From contig NZ_JAVIWK010000001.1 in NCBI RefSeq assembly GCF_034314165.1, positions 6,525,001 through 6,589,000 of the forward strand: a DNA stretch of 64,000 nt. The letters are read 5' to 3'. Numbering within the stretch: the first letter of the stretch is position 1; each line of letters opens with the position of its first letter. Positions 35,003 through 43,765 of this stretch are shown here, in pieces. Both the position numbers and the translations under genes were made by a program. Origin of the DNA: Pseudomonas sp. Bout1. Its GTDB lineage: Bacteria > Pseudomonadota > Gammaproteobacteria > Pseudomonadales > Pseudomonadaceae. The notes under the pieces are model-generated. The model was not told the DNA's origin, did no database searches, and saw only the letters and a list, made by a program, of their open reading frames with translations.

Positions 35003-35695
35003 TCAACGCGCCATGACATTAACCAACACATGCAAAATGAACGCAGGCCCGTAACAAGGTTCCCCCTGCGCATCCTCAATTCTCCAGATTGAAGCCACCG
35101 TGCAGGTTTCCCTGGGTGCTGCAAACTCCACACTGATATGCACCGGCTGACCCGGCAGCGTATCGGCAATAGGGAGTTCGCTGTGCAGGCTACGCAGGTG
35201 AGTATCCATCACCACCTCCAGCTGGCCTTGTGCGTCAGCACGACGGGCAATCACATATTCCCCGTCAACACGCACCAGTCGCCGCCCACGCCACGGTCGT
35301 GTGCCCAGATTCTGAATCTCCCAGGTTTTCTGAAAAACCTCCCCCGGCAACACCACCGTCTGATCAGGCGTCGTGACATCCGCATTGAAGACCGCAACGT
35401 CTTCCGGATCATCAATACCTACAGCGCGATTGGTGGCAGCCATTGAGCACGCATTGGCGGGAGCGCCTGTCAGGTCAGCGAAGTAGCGAAACAGCAGCAA
35501 AGGAGAAACCTGCAACGCCTTGGCCAACTTGATCAACGTCCGTACCGACGGGTCCTTGGACGCACCGCCCGCCAGACCGTACAGGTAGGTCCTGGAGATT
35601 CCCGCCTCCTTGGCCAACGTCGTCAGGGGCTTGCCCAACTCTCGGCTGCGTCGCGCAACCAGTGACCTGAGGGTATCTCGCGTTTTTATATTCAT
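35003..35695 (-). CDS. XRE HTH protein fused to an NBR1-type Ig-like domain
   Basis: A 230-residue two-domain protein. Residues 1-70 are an XRE HTH (LGKPLTTLAKEAGISRTYLYGLAGG, then VRTLIKLAKALQVSP). Residues about 95-228 form an Ig-like beta domain of the NBR1 central-domain type. The pattern is DVTTPDQTVVLPGEVFQKTWEIQNLGTRPWRGRRLV, then LPGQPVHISVEF-APRETC, and at the end ASIWRIEDAQGEPCYGPAFILHVLV. In eukaryotes this fold occurs in the autophagy receptor NBR1. In bacteria its role is unknown, and here it may sense a partner or ligand for the regulator. It is transcribed toward higA. Confidence 0.8.
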   Translation of the reverse strand: MNIKTRDTLRSLVARRSRELGKPLTTLAKEAGISRTYLYGLAGGASKDPSVRTLIKLAKALQVSPLLLFRYFADLTGAPANACSMAATNRAVGIDDPEDVAVFNADVTTPDQTVVLPGEVFQKTWEIQNLGTRPWRGRRLVRVDGEYVIARRADAQGQLEVVMDTHLRSLHSELPIADTLPGQPVHISVEFAAPRETCTVASIWRIEDAQGEPCYGPAFILHVLVNVMAR

Positions 35696-35929
35696 ACGGA
35701 GTTTTCGGTTCCCACTTTTAGGTGAACGTCATTTTTTTGTCCGCCAAAAAAAAAGACAACCTGCCCGTCGCCACGTGTCTTGAACCATGCACACTCGCCA
35801 CCTGCTGGCGATGTTGTGAAGGACATGGATGGCTCCCTTTTAGTCGGTCATATCCAGTGTCGTAGTTTCTCGCATGCTTGCGAACCTAGTGTTTGTTGCA
35901 TTCCTTTACATCTACCTTTGGATATAGCC
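35696..35929. other. Intergenic region between the NBR1-Ig regulator and the oxygenase-like gene
   Basis: A 234-bp divergent spacer with an A-rich run near 35750 and no supported gene. The frame of the oxygenase-like gene is open back to 35780, but that part does not resemble the family. Confidence 0.4.
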
Positions 35930-36478
35930 ATGACCCACATCAAAGCGTGCTGTGAATCCATTGCTCGAACAGGCTTTGGCACCCTGCAAATATCAGAAGC
36001 GATGCTGCTGGATTACAAAAAAATCGTTGATGGATACTCCTCAATATCGGCAGCCACCAAGGCCTCGTTTTCCTTCGCGAAAGACACCGATGGATTTTTC
36101 CCCTTTGGCGCTGAGTACTCGAGCGTTGAGGATCAGCCAGACCTGTGTGAGCGATTTTGTTACTGGCCTGCGCATTCATCAAAACGAAAGGCTTTTGAGT
36201 TCACAAGAAGTGAGGAGCCGGTACGCCTCTTGGAGAACGAGATAGCAATCTTGGCCGGGTCGTTACTCACTGAGCTCTCAGACTATGCGATTCCCGCTGC
36301 ATACCACGCGGTTTTGACTCCTCGAACACCAATACCACGCAGCTCTCTGATTTACTTCGTTAACCCTGATGCGGAGCAGGAACTGACAGGTTTTTTCCGC
36401 CACCAGACGATCGACTTGAAAGGCGCCGTCAACGCGCGCCACACCGGTTTCGGTAATCAACCCCTTCAATTGACCTGA
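35930..36478 (+). CDS. Isopenicillin-N-synthase-like 2OG-Fe(II) oxygenase with an internal deletion
   Basis: A 182-residue protein. The N-terminal part (ACCESIARTGFGTLQISEAM, then FFPFGAEYSSVEDQPDLCERFCYWP) matches the start of isopenicillin-N-synthase-like dioxygenases. The C-terminal part (AILAGSLLTELSDYAIPAAYHAVLTP, then PRSSLIYFVNPD) matches their end, including the last metal-ligand histidine region. The middle of the fold with the HxD iron ligands is missing, and the join falls near FTRS/EEPVR (about residue 93-97). Family members are usually about 300 residues. It is likely inactive as an oxygenase. A LysE exporter gene follows 22 bp later. Confidence 0.7.
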   Translation: MTHIKACCESIARTGFGTLQISEAMLLDYKKIVDGYSSISAATKASFSFAKDTDGFFPFGAEYSSVEDQPDLCERFCYWPAHSSKRKAFEFTRSEEPVRLLENEIAILAGSLLTELSDYAIPAAYHAVLTPRTPIPRSSLIYFVNPDAEQELTGFFRHQTIDLKGAVNARHTGFGNQPLQLT

Positions 36479-36500
36479 TAACCAGGTGGCCGAGCACTTC

Positions 36501-37136
36501 ATGATTCCTGACTTCAACGCCCTTTATCTTGAAGGTCTGATATTAGGCATCGGATTGTTCGCCGCTCCTGGACCGAAGGACACCCTGGTCATTCGCCAGG
36601 GTGTCAGTCGCGGTCCCGTCTGGGGCGTGGTGGCGGTATGCGTGTTCGCCGATATCATCCTCATCGCTCTTGGCGTTACGGGCTTGGGCTCATTGCTCGG
36701 CAGCCAGCCAGGTTTGGTAGCTTTTTTGCTGCTGTCAGGAGCGGCCTATCTATTGTGGTTCGGTGGGCAGAGGTTATTGGCGTGCGTGCGTAACCAGTCG
36801 ATGCCAGAGACTCAGGGTGACCTCACCTCACAACGAGGATTATTGCGCACGGCGGTGATACTTGGATTTGCCAATCCGTATGCCTGGCTGGATACCGTGG
36901 TGCTGATTGGCTCTATTGGTGCGGCAAAGCCCATCAGCCAACAAGCGTCCTTCGCCAGCGGGGCGATGACCGCGTCGCTGGTGTGGTTTGTGGTTTTGGC
37001 ATTGGGATGTCAAAGGCTGACGGGGTTGTTTCGTTCGGCAACGGTCTGGCGTTTACTGGACGCGGGTGTGGCGGTTTTGATGGTGTACCTGGCAGGGATG
37101 CTGATTGCTGATTTTCTGGTGCTGCATCCTCTCTGA
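36501..37136 (+). CDS. LysE family amino-acid exporter
   Basis: A 211-residue membrane protein with about six hydrophobic segments. It has the LysE/RhtB N-terminal pattern LFAAPGPKDTLVIRQGVSRGP and the central FANPYAWLDTVVLIGS, which are typical of ArgO/LysE-type exporters of basic amino acids. The ATG at 36501 is chosen. A GTG at 36486 is in frame. It lies close behind the oxygenase-like gene, as expected for an operon that handles an amino-acid derivative. Confidence 0.88.
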   Translation: MIPDFNALYLEGLILGIGLFAAPGPKDTLVIRQGVSRGPVWGVVAVCVFADIILIALGVTGLGSLLGSQPGLVAFLLLSGAAYLLWFGGQRLLACVRNQSMPETQGDLTSQRGLLRTAVILGFANPYAWLDTVVLIGSIGAAKPISQQASFASGAMTASLVWFVVLALGCQRLTGLFRSATVWRLLDAGVAVLMVYLAGMLIADFLVLHPL

Positions 37137-37187
37137 AGGAAAAAGGCCCGTGAGTGTCTGGTTGTAAGAGGTTGCCGGTTTTGGGTC

Positions 37188-37227
37188 CGCTTCGCAGCCC
37201 AACGGGAGCAATCTCCCTCGCCACAGG
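37188..37227. repeat. Half REP (GAGGGAG...TTGC type)
   Basis: CGCAGCCCAACGGGAGCAAT and CTCCCTCGCCACAGG correspond to the right arm only of the REPIN at 25688-25785. No left arm is present. It sits between the LysE gene and chpC. Confidence 0.6.
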
Positions 37228-37257
37228 GGTCTTGATTGGGCTTGGGAAATGGGGGTG

Positions 37258-37713
37258 TCAGGCCAATCCGGCCTCGACCAACAACGCTTCCAACCCCATC
37301 AGGTCCGGCACCCTGGCCACATGCTCCCCCACCTGCACCGCCGCCAACTCCAGCGGGCACAACGGCACGTCTACATAACTCAACTGGCTGTCGAGCTTGT
37401 ACGAACGCGGAATTCCCTGGATCACCAACGCGATAAACTTCAACGTCGGCCGCCCGCCCAGGGCATTCAGCACCACAATCCGTGCCCGCTCGCCCACCAC
37501 GCCCGACTCGCCACACGCCGCTTCAAAGCTGATCAACGGCAACTGCCGATCGCGCCACGTGACTTGCCGCAAATACCACGGCGGCGCGTCGCTGGCCGGT
37601 TCGCCGCGCTGGAAGTCGATCAGCTCGGCCACGGCGACGTTGGGCAATAACAGGTGGCGGTCGGCCAACGGCAGCAGCAAGCCGGTGAGTTGCGTTGCGC
37701 GGTGATCAAGCAC
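37258..37713 (-). CDS. chpC: CheW-like chemotaxis protein ChpC
   Basis: A 151-residue CheW-domain protein, the last gene of the Pil-Chp operon. It has the CheW pattern GLLLPLADRHLLLPNVAVAELIDF at the N terminus and APPWYLRQVTWRDRQLPLISFE, then RIVVLNALG. In P. aeruginosa ChpC couples extra inputs to the ChpA kinase. The start is a GTG at 37713 that overlaps the 3' end of chpA. No ATG is available at this point of the frame. Confidence 0.85.
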   Translation of the reverse strand: MLDHRATQLTGLLLPLADRHLLLPNVAVAELIDFQRGEPASDAPPWYLRQVTWRDRQLPLISFEAACGESGVVGERARIVVLNALGGRPTLKFIALVIQGIPRSYKLDSQLSYVDVPLCPLELAAVQVGEHVARVPDLMGLEALLVEAGLA

Positions 37714-40700
37714 GGGACTTGCTCCAATACGCGATGCTTTCCAGCAGCACCGACTCTTGATAAGGCTTGCCGAGGTAGTCGTTGACGCCAATGGCCATCG
37801 CACGATCACGGTGTTTTTGCCCGGTGCGGGAGGTGATCATGATGATGGGCATCCGCATCAGCCGTGGGTCGTCGCGCACCTGGATGGCCACTTCGAAGCC
37901 GTCCATGCGCGGCATTTCGATGTCGAGCAGCATCAGGTCCGGGGTGTGTTCTTCCAGCACGGCCATGGCGTCGATGCCGTCTTTGGCGGTGAGCACGTTC
38001 ATGCCGTTGCGCTCCAGCAGGCGGCTGGTGACTTTGCGCACGGTGACCGAGTCGTCCACCACCAGCACCAGCAGCGGGCGCTTTTTCAGGGGGTCGTTGA
38101 GGGGCAACGGTGTATCGGCCGCCTGGGCCGGCAAGGCCGGTGGCCGCGCACGGATATGCGCCAGCAGGTCGATGATCAGTACCACGCGGCCGTCGCCCAA
38201 AATCGTGGCGCCAGACAATCCCTTCACTCCAGAAAATTGCGGCCCCAGGCCCTTGACCACGATCTCCCGGGTGCCGGCCATGGCATCGACTTGCACTGCC
38301 ACGCGCCGCTCGTTGCACTGCACCAGCAGCACCGGCAGTGGCTGGTACTGGCCCAGCAGTTTCGGGCGGCTGACGGTGTGCAGCAGGTCGCCGAGGTAGA
38401 ACAGCTCGTAGCGTTGGCCGGCGTATTCATAACGCGGCGGGTCCAGCTGATAGTGCCCTTCCAGCTCGTGGGGCATGACCCGCACCAGGCCTTCGATGGT
38501 GTTCAGCGGGATCGCGTATTGATCGTCCGCACACTGCACCATCATCGCCTGGTTGACCGACACCGTGAACGGCAGGCGAATGCGAAAATGCACGCCCTCC
38601 CCCGGCGTCGAGTCGATGACCATCGAGCCGCCCAACTGGCGCACTTCCTCATGCACCACGTCCATGCCCACGCCACGCCCGGAAATCTGGGTGATTTTCT
38701 CGGCCGTGGAAAACCCCGGTTGCAGGATGAACTGCAACACGTCGCGGTCGCTGATTTCCAGGTTGGGGTCGAGCAAGCCGCGCTTGATCGCCTTGCGCCG
38801 CACAGCTTCAAGCGGCACGCCGGCGCCGTCGTCGCGCATGTCAAAAACGATGTCGCCGCCTTCGTGGGTCAGGTCCAGGGTGATGCGACCTTTCTCCGGC
38901 TTGCCCGCCAGCAGACGCGCATCACGAGACTCCAGGCCATGGTCGACGGCGTTGCGCAGCATGTGTTCCAACGGCGCGACCATGCGTTCCAGCACGTTGC
39001 GGTCCATCTCGCCTTCGGCGTTGCCAACGACAAACTCCACGTCCTTGCCCAGCTCGCCCGCCACTTGCCGCACGATACGTTTAAGGCGCGGCAGCACGCG
39101 TTCGAATGGCACCATGCGCGTACGCATCAGGCCTTCTTGCAACTCGGTGTTGATGCGCGCCTGTTGCTGCAGCAGGTTGTGGGCGTCCTGGTTGCGACGG
39201 TCGAGGGTTTCCTTGAGGTCGAGCAAGTCAGAGGCCGATTCGAACAAGGCACGGGACAGTTGTTGCAACTGGGAATGGCGGTCCATTTCCAGCGGATCGA
39301 ATTCTTCGTAACCCAGGCGCTCGGCCTCGGCCTGTTGGCGGCTGAGGATGCGCCCCTGGGTTTCGGTGTCGAGGCGGCGCAGTTGGTCGCGCATGCGCTC
39401 GATGGTGGTTTCCACTTCATGCAGGGCGATGCTCGCATCGTTGACCTGTTGTTCGATGCGCCCACGGAAGATCGAGGTTTCACCGGCCAGGTTGACCAGG
39501 TCATCCAGCAAGTCGGCAGAAATTTTCACCATGTCGGCGGTCGGATCGCTGGCCGGTACCACCTCGGTTTTGGTCGCCGCCAACGCCACCGGTGCGGCTG
39601 TCACTTCAGCCGGATGCACCAGGCCTTTGATTCGCTCGATCAGTTGATCCACCGAGCCCACCGGCATCCCCGCCGCCACCGCATCGATCATCTGCGCCAG
39701 ACGGTCGTGGCAACCTTGCAGCAACGCAAACAGGTCCGCCGAGGGCGCCAGCAACCCTGCCGACAGGCCTTCGTAGAGAAATTCCAGCTCATGGGCCAGG
39801 TCGCCAATGGGGCCGATCTCGACCATGCGGGCGCCACCCTTGAGGGTGTGCAGGTCGCGCAGCAGGGTCTCGACTTCCTGGCGACTTTTCGGCTCGGCCT
39901 GCCAGCGCAGCAGCGCGGCGCCGGAGCTGTCGAGGATGTCGGCGGCTTCTTCGAGAAAGATATCCAGCAACTCCGGATCGGTGCCTGGCGTCTCGACTTC
40001 GGCTGCCACTGCGGGCGCCACGTGCCCGGTGCCTTGGCGCAGTTCACGCAAGTTGCTGATCAGGTCGGTGGGGTCGTTCAGCGGCTGCTGGTGTTGCAAC
40101 TGCTCAAGCAGCAGCGCCAGGCGTTCGTGGCCGGCCATCAACACGTTCGCCAGTTCGCTGGAGTAGCTGTAGCGCCGGTCTACCAAGCCTTCGTAAAGGT
40201 TTTCCAACTCCAGTGCCAGGTCGCCCACCGCGCCGATTTCAGCCATGCGTGCGCCACCCTTGAGGGTATGTAAATCGCGCTGCAGCGACGAGAGCGGTGC
40301 GGCGTTATCCGGGTCCAGCAGCCAGCGCTTGAGGGACTGGCCGGCACTGTCGAGGATGTCTACCGCCTCTTCAAGGAAGATCTCGACAATCTCGTCATCC
40401 ACCACAAAGCCCTGGTCCAGCTTCGCCGTGGCGGCACCCAGTTCGGAGATGCTCAGGGCGCGGCTGCCATCGGTTTTGATCAGGCCGGTGGCCGATGGGT
40501 CCAGGCCTTCATCCAGCAACTCGCGCAGGGCTCGCACCCGCGCCGGGGCCGCGCTGATTTCCTGGCCGGCAGCCAGTTGGTCGAGCATGTTGATCAGGGC
40601 TTCGTGGGCCTGCTCGGCCTCGTGGAAGAAGCGCTCGCTGACCGCCAGGCTGCTTTCTTCGACCGCGCCGTAGAGGTCGAGCAAGGCTTCGCACAGTTCG

Positions 40701-43546
40701 TCCATCGGGTGCAGGTCGGCCAGGTGTGCGCCTTCGCCAAGGGTGGTCAATTCGTCCAGCAGCGCACTCAGTTCCTGGCGCTCGCCGGGGTGTTGTTGCC
40801 AACGGCGCAGCAGGCTTTCAGCGTCCAGCAGGATGTCCATGCCCTGGGCCAGGAAGTTGGCGATCAACTGCGGATCGCGCTTGATACGCAGCCCGGTATT
40901 AGGCGCATTCAGCAGGGCTTCAAGCTGGTTGTTCAGCAGGTTTTGCGTACGCTCGATCAAACCCGCCGCGCCGTTGATGGCCGCGTGGGGATCAGTGTCC
41001 AGCTGGCGCACCCCGCGCTGAAAGAGCGCCTCGGCTTGCAGCAGCAATTCGACTTCATCCAGGTCCAGCGGCAGGCGGTGGGCCTTGTATTCGCGGGTCA
41101 GGTGGTCCAGTGGTCGCGCCAGCTCGGCGATGGGCAACACACCGGCCATGTAGGCGCTGCCCTTGAGGGTGTGCAGCGCGCGTTGCAGTTCATCGCTGAC
41201 TTGCAGCGGCACGTGCTCGGTGGCTTGTTGCAGGAAATGGTTGAGGCTGTCGAGGTGGCTCTGGGCTTCGTTGCGGAAGATTTCCAGCAACTGCGGGTCC
41301 AGGGCGGCCGGGTCTGTGGCCGACGGCTCGACACCACTGGCCAGGGCGTGCGCCCTGGCTGCCAGCTCGTCTACGTCATCGCGCTGGCGCTGGGCATCGG
41401 TGGCAAAATCGCTGATCAGCTCCGGCAACAATTCCACCACGTCATCCAGCACCGCTTGCACATCCGGGCCCGGCGCGACGCTGCGTTCCAGTACTCGGTT
41501 GAGCAGGTTTTCTACCGCCCAGGCCAACTCCGCCAACACCAAAGCACGGACCATGCGGCCGCTGCCTTTCAAGGTGTGGAAGGCACGGCGCATTTCACTC
41601 AGGCAGGCTTTGTCTTCAAGGCTCGCGGTGCCGACGGGCACGTAGCGGTGCAGCACATCGAGGACTTCGGCGGTTTCTTCGAGGAACACGTCGCGCAGTT
41701 CATCGTCGATGGCTTCCTCACCGGCGGGCGGCGGCAGCAGGCTGCCAGGCCGCTGGAGGGCGGGCGGGTTGAGGCGTGAGGTGGGGCTGGCCAGCGCATC
41801 CGCGAGAAACGGGGTTTGTTCCGCTGGCGCGTCATCCTGGGCGAGCAGTGCCTGGCGCCACGGCTTTTCGGCGGGCAAATAGCCCAGCGCTGCCAGGCCT
41901 TCAGCGGCGACTTCCAGCACACGTTCGCCAGGAGCGTCGTGGTCCTGGAGCATGCGTTCCAGGTAGTACTCAAGGCTGGTGAGCACATCGGCAAAATGCT
42001 CAAGCTGCGCCTCGGAAGGCGCGGCCTCGCTGACCATCAGTTGCTCATTGACGTAGTCATTGCAGCCACGCATCAGGCTCGCCGCACGGGGCAGCGGAAT
42101 CATCGCCAGCGCGCCGCGCACCTGAGTCAGCAACTCGGGCAACGACTCCAGGCGCTGGCGGTCCCAGTGGGCCTCTATGCAGTCGATCACCAGCTCTTTG
42201 GCCTGGGTCAGGCACTGGCAGGATTCGCGGATCACCAGATGGTGGATCTGCGTCAGGTCGGTGGTGGGCAGGCGGCTTTCTTCGCGGCGTTCCGGCTCGA
42301 CCGTGCCGACCATCCCGGCCAGCGTGGCTTCGACGTAGAGCAAGGCGCCGGCGACGTCCATCAACACCGCGTCGTTGGGCTCGCGCTGCCCTTGCGCCAG
42401 GCCGAGCACCACCGCCAGTTGGTCGATGATCACTTTGCGCGGCTGGCCGAAACCCAATACGGCGAGGGTGTCGGCGATCTGGCGCAAGGGCGCCAGCAAG
42501 GCCTCAAGGTCGGAGGCATGCTGGCGGTCGCTGCGTACGAACAGGTCCAGGCGCTCCTTGACCCGCACCAGCTCCTCGCACAGCGCGCCAAGCACCGAGC
42601 CCATCGCATCGCGGTCCGGCCCGGCCAGGCGGGCGCGTTCGGCATCCACCACGGCGCTGTCGGGCAGGGCTTCATCGAGGCCATAACGTTCTTTCAAACT
42701 TTGCATCCGTGGAGTCGGTCGGGTGACTTTGGCGACATAGAACAACAGGCTCTTGAGCAACTCATCCGGGGCCGGGGTGTTGATGCCGTTGATGCCCTGG
42801 ACCAACAGGCGCTTGAGTTGCTTGTCGCAGGCCTTGAGCAAACTGCGCAACGCCGGGCTGTTGGCGACCACGCCGATGAGCATGCCTTCCACCAGCGCCG
42901 AGGTCACCTGCCACAACGGTAACAGCGGCGCACCATGGCACAGGGCTTCGAGGCGCGCGAACACCCGCGCCATGTCTTCCAGGTTGCTGGGCCCGTGGTC
43001 TTCGCGCAGCAAGCCGACCAGCGCCTGTTGCAGCATCTGCCGCCACTGGCGCAGCAACCCGGGGAAATCCTCCGGCGTGCGCTGGGCCAGTGCCTCCTCG
43101 GGCAACGGCGGGATCACCAGCAGTTGCGGGCTGAACAGGCTGGTCTCCGAGAGCAGGCTTTCACCGCGCACGCTGCGCAGGTCGTTGAGCAGCGGCAACA
43201 CCACCAACGGCAGGTCGCGCCGGGCACTGTGCACGCGGTCGAGGTACAGCGGCAGTTGGCCCAGGCCCTGTTGCAGCAGGCGAATACCTTCGTCGCGCTG
43301 GCTGACGCGCGCGCCTTGCAGGGCCAGGGCCAGTTGTTCCATTTCTTCAGCAAACAGGGCCGCGCCGTAGAACTCAACCATCAGCAGGCTGCCATGCACC
43401 TGATGGATGCATTCCAGGCACTGGCCGATAGCCTCGCTGCTGCCGTCTTCCACATAGGCGTCCAGCGCCGAACGGGCCTGCTTCAGGGTTTCGGCAATTT
43501 CGCCCTTGACCCATTCGAGGGCCACGTAGTCGTGCCGATCAACCAT
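37706..43546 (-). CDS. chpA: Hybrid histidine kinase/response regulator ChpA of the twitching chemosensory system
   Basis: A 1946-residue CheA-type kinase. The N-terminal FimL-like part carries a variant phosphotransfer site, HQVHGSL, near residue 48. Four canonical Hpt motifs HTLKG follow, each with S/G-x-R/Y-M. One further Hpt-like repeat between the second and third has lost the histidine (TLGEGAHLADL). Then come the dimerisation helices, the ATPase (MLRNAVDHGLES, DDGAGV, GRGVGMDVV), a CheW domain, and a C-terminal receiver (VVDDSVTVRKV, DIEMPRMDG, Lys in LGKPY). P. aeruginosa ChpA is larger (about 2470 residues) with more Hpt domains. It phosphorylates PilG/PilH and controls pilus retraction and cAMP. 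It follows pilJ directly. Confidence 0.96.
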   Translation of the reverse strand: MVDRHDYVALEWVKGEIAETLKQARSALDAYVEDGSSEAIGQCLECIHQVHGSLLMVEFYGAALFAEEMEQLALALQGARVSQRDEGIRLLQQGLGQLPLYLDRVHSARRDLPLVVLPLLNDLRSVRGESLLSETSLFSPQLLVIPPLPEEALAQRTPEDFPGLLRQWRQMLQQALVGLLREDHGPSNLEDMARVFARLEALCHGAPLLPLWQVTSALVEGMLIGVVANSPALRSLLKACDKQLKRLLVQGINGINTPAPDELLKSLLFYVAKVTRPTPRMQSLKERYGLDEALPDSAVVDAERARLAGPDRDAMGSVLGALCEELVRVKERLDLFVRSDRQHASDLEALLAPLRQIADTLAVLGFGQPRKVIIDQLAVVLGLAQGQREPNDAVLMDVAGALLYVEATLAGMVGTVEPERREESRLPTTDLTQIHHLVIRESCQCLTQAKELVIDCIEAHWDRQRLESLPELLTQVRGALAMIPLPRAASLMRGCNDYVNEQLMVSEAAPSEAQLEHFADVLTSLEYYLERMLQDHDAPGERVLEVAAEGLAALGYLPAEKPWRQALLAQDDAPAEQTPFLADALASPTSRLNPPALQRPGSLLPPPAGEEAIDDELRDVFLEETAEVLDVLHRYVPVGTASLEDKACLSEMRRAFHTLKGSGRMVRALVLAELAWAVENLLNRVLERSVAPGPDVQAVLDDVVELLPELISDFATDAQRQRDDVDELAARAHALASGVEPSATDPAALDPQLLEIFRNEAQSHLDSLNHFLQQATEHVPLQVSDELQRALHTLKGSAYMAGVLPIAELARPLDHLTREYKAHRLPLDLDEVELLLQAEALFQRGVRQLDTDPHAAINGAAGLIERTQNLLNNQLEALLNAPNTGLRIKRDPQLIANFLAQGMDILLDAESLLRRWQQHPGERQELSALLDELTTLGEGAHLADLHPMDELCEALLDLYGAVEESSLAVSERFFHEAEQAHEALINMLDQLAAGQEISAAPARVRALRELLDEGLDPSATGLIKTDGSRALSISELGAATAKLDQGFVVDDEIVEIFLEEAVDILDSAGQSLKRWLLDPDNAAPLSSLQRDLHTLKGGARMAEIGAVGDLALELENLYEGLVDRRYSYSSELANVLMAGHERLALLLEQLQHQQPLNDPTDLISNLRELRQGTGHVAPAVAAEVETPGTDPELLDIFLEEAADILDSSGAALLRWQAEPKSRQEVETLLRDLHTLKGGARMVEIGPIGDLAHELEFLYEGLSAGLLAPSADLFALLQGCHDRLAQMIDAVAAGMPVGSVDQLIERIKGLVHPAEVTAAPVALAATKTEVVPASDPTADMVKISADLLDDLVNLAGETSIFRGRIEQQVNDASIALHEVETTIERMRDQLRRLDTETQGRILSRQQAEAERLGYEEFDPLEMDRHSQLQQLSRALFESASDLLDLKETLDRRNQDAHNLLQQQARINTELQEGLMRTRMVPFERVLPRLKRIVRQVAGELGKDVEFVVGNAEGEMDRNVLERMVAPLEHMLRNAVDHGLESRDARLLAGKPEKGRITLDLTHEGGDIVFDMRDDGAGVPLEAVRRKAIKRGLLDPNLEISDRDVLQFILQPGFSTAEKITQISGRGVGMDVVHEEVRQLGGSMVIDSTPGEGVHFRIRLPFTVSVNQAMMVQCADDQYAIPLNTIEGLVRVMPHELEGHYQLDPPRYEYAGQRYELFYLGDLLHTVSRPKLLGQYQPLPVLLVQCNERRVAVQVDAMAGTREIVVKGLGPQFSGVKGLSGATILGDGRVVLIIDLLAHIRARPPALPAQAADTPLPLNDPLKKRPLLVLVVDDSVTVRKVTSRLLERNGMNVLTAKDGIDAMAVLEEHTPDLMLLDIEMPRMDGFEVAIQVRDDPRLMRMPIIMITSRTGQKHRDRAMAIGVNDYLGKPYQESVLLESIAYWSKSRA

Positions 43547-43612
43547 AACCGCTCCCGTCTGAATTCATGAGTTGCTGTGTGACCACCGATTCCAGAATCA
43601 ATGGAGGTCAAA

Positions 43613-43735
43613 TGTGAGAGCGGGCTTGTTGTGGTGAGCGGGCTTGCCCCGCGTTGGGCTGCGAAGCAGCCCCATCAATCAGTGGTGAACCCGACGGGGG
43701 ACAAGCCCCCTCACCACAACAAGCCAGCTCCCACA
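43613..43735. repeat. Nested REPINs of two types between pilJ and chpA
   Basis: An outer inverted pair (TGTGAGAGCGGGCTTGTTG...CAACAAGCCAGCTCCCACA) encloses an inner GTGAGCGGGCTTGCCCCGCG-type pair. It fills the 220-bp gap where pilK is found in P. aeruginosa. Confidence 0.88.
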
Positions 43736-43765
43736 GGGGTTCGGTGGTGCTTGGCAGATAGCATT

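Noticed and set aside
32000..37200. Integrative element with integrase and att sites
   Set aside because: The patch is compositionally different, but no integrase, transposase or tRNA-end duplication was found; only the 96-bp repeats bound part of it.
37757..40273. Long antisense frame over chpA
   Set aside because: Shadow of the chpA coding strand with His/Gln/Val-rich composition typical of GC-rich antisense frames.
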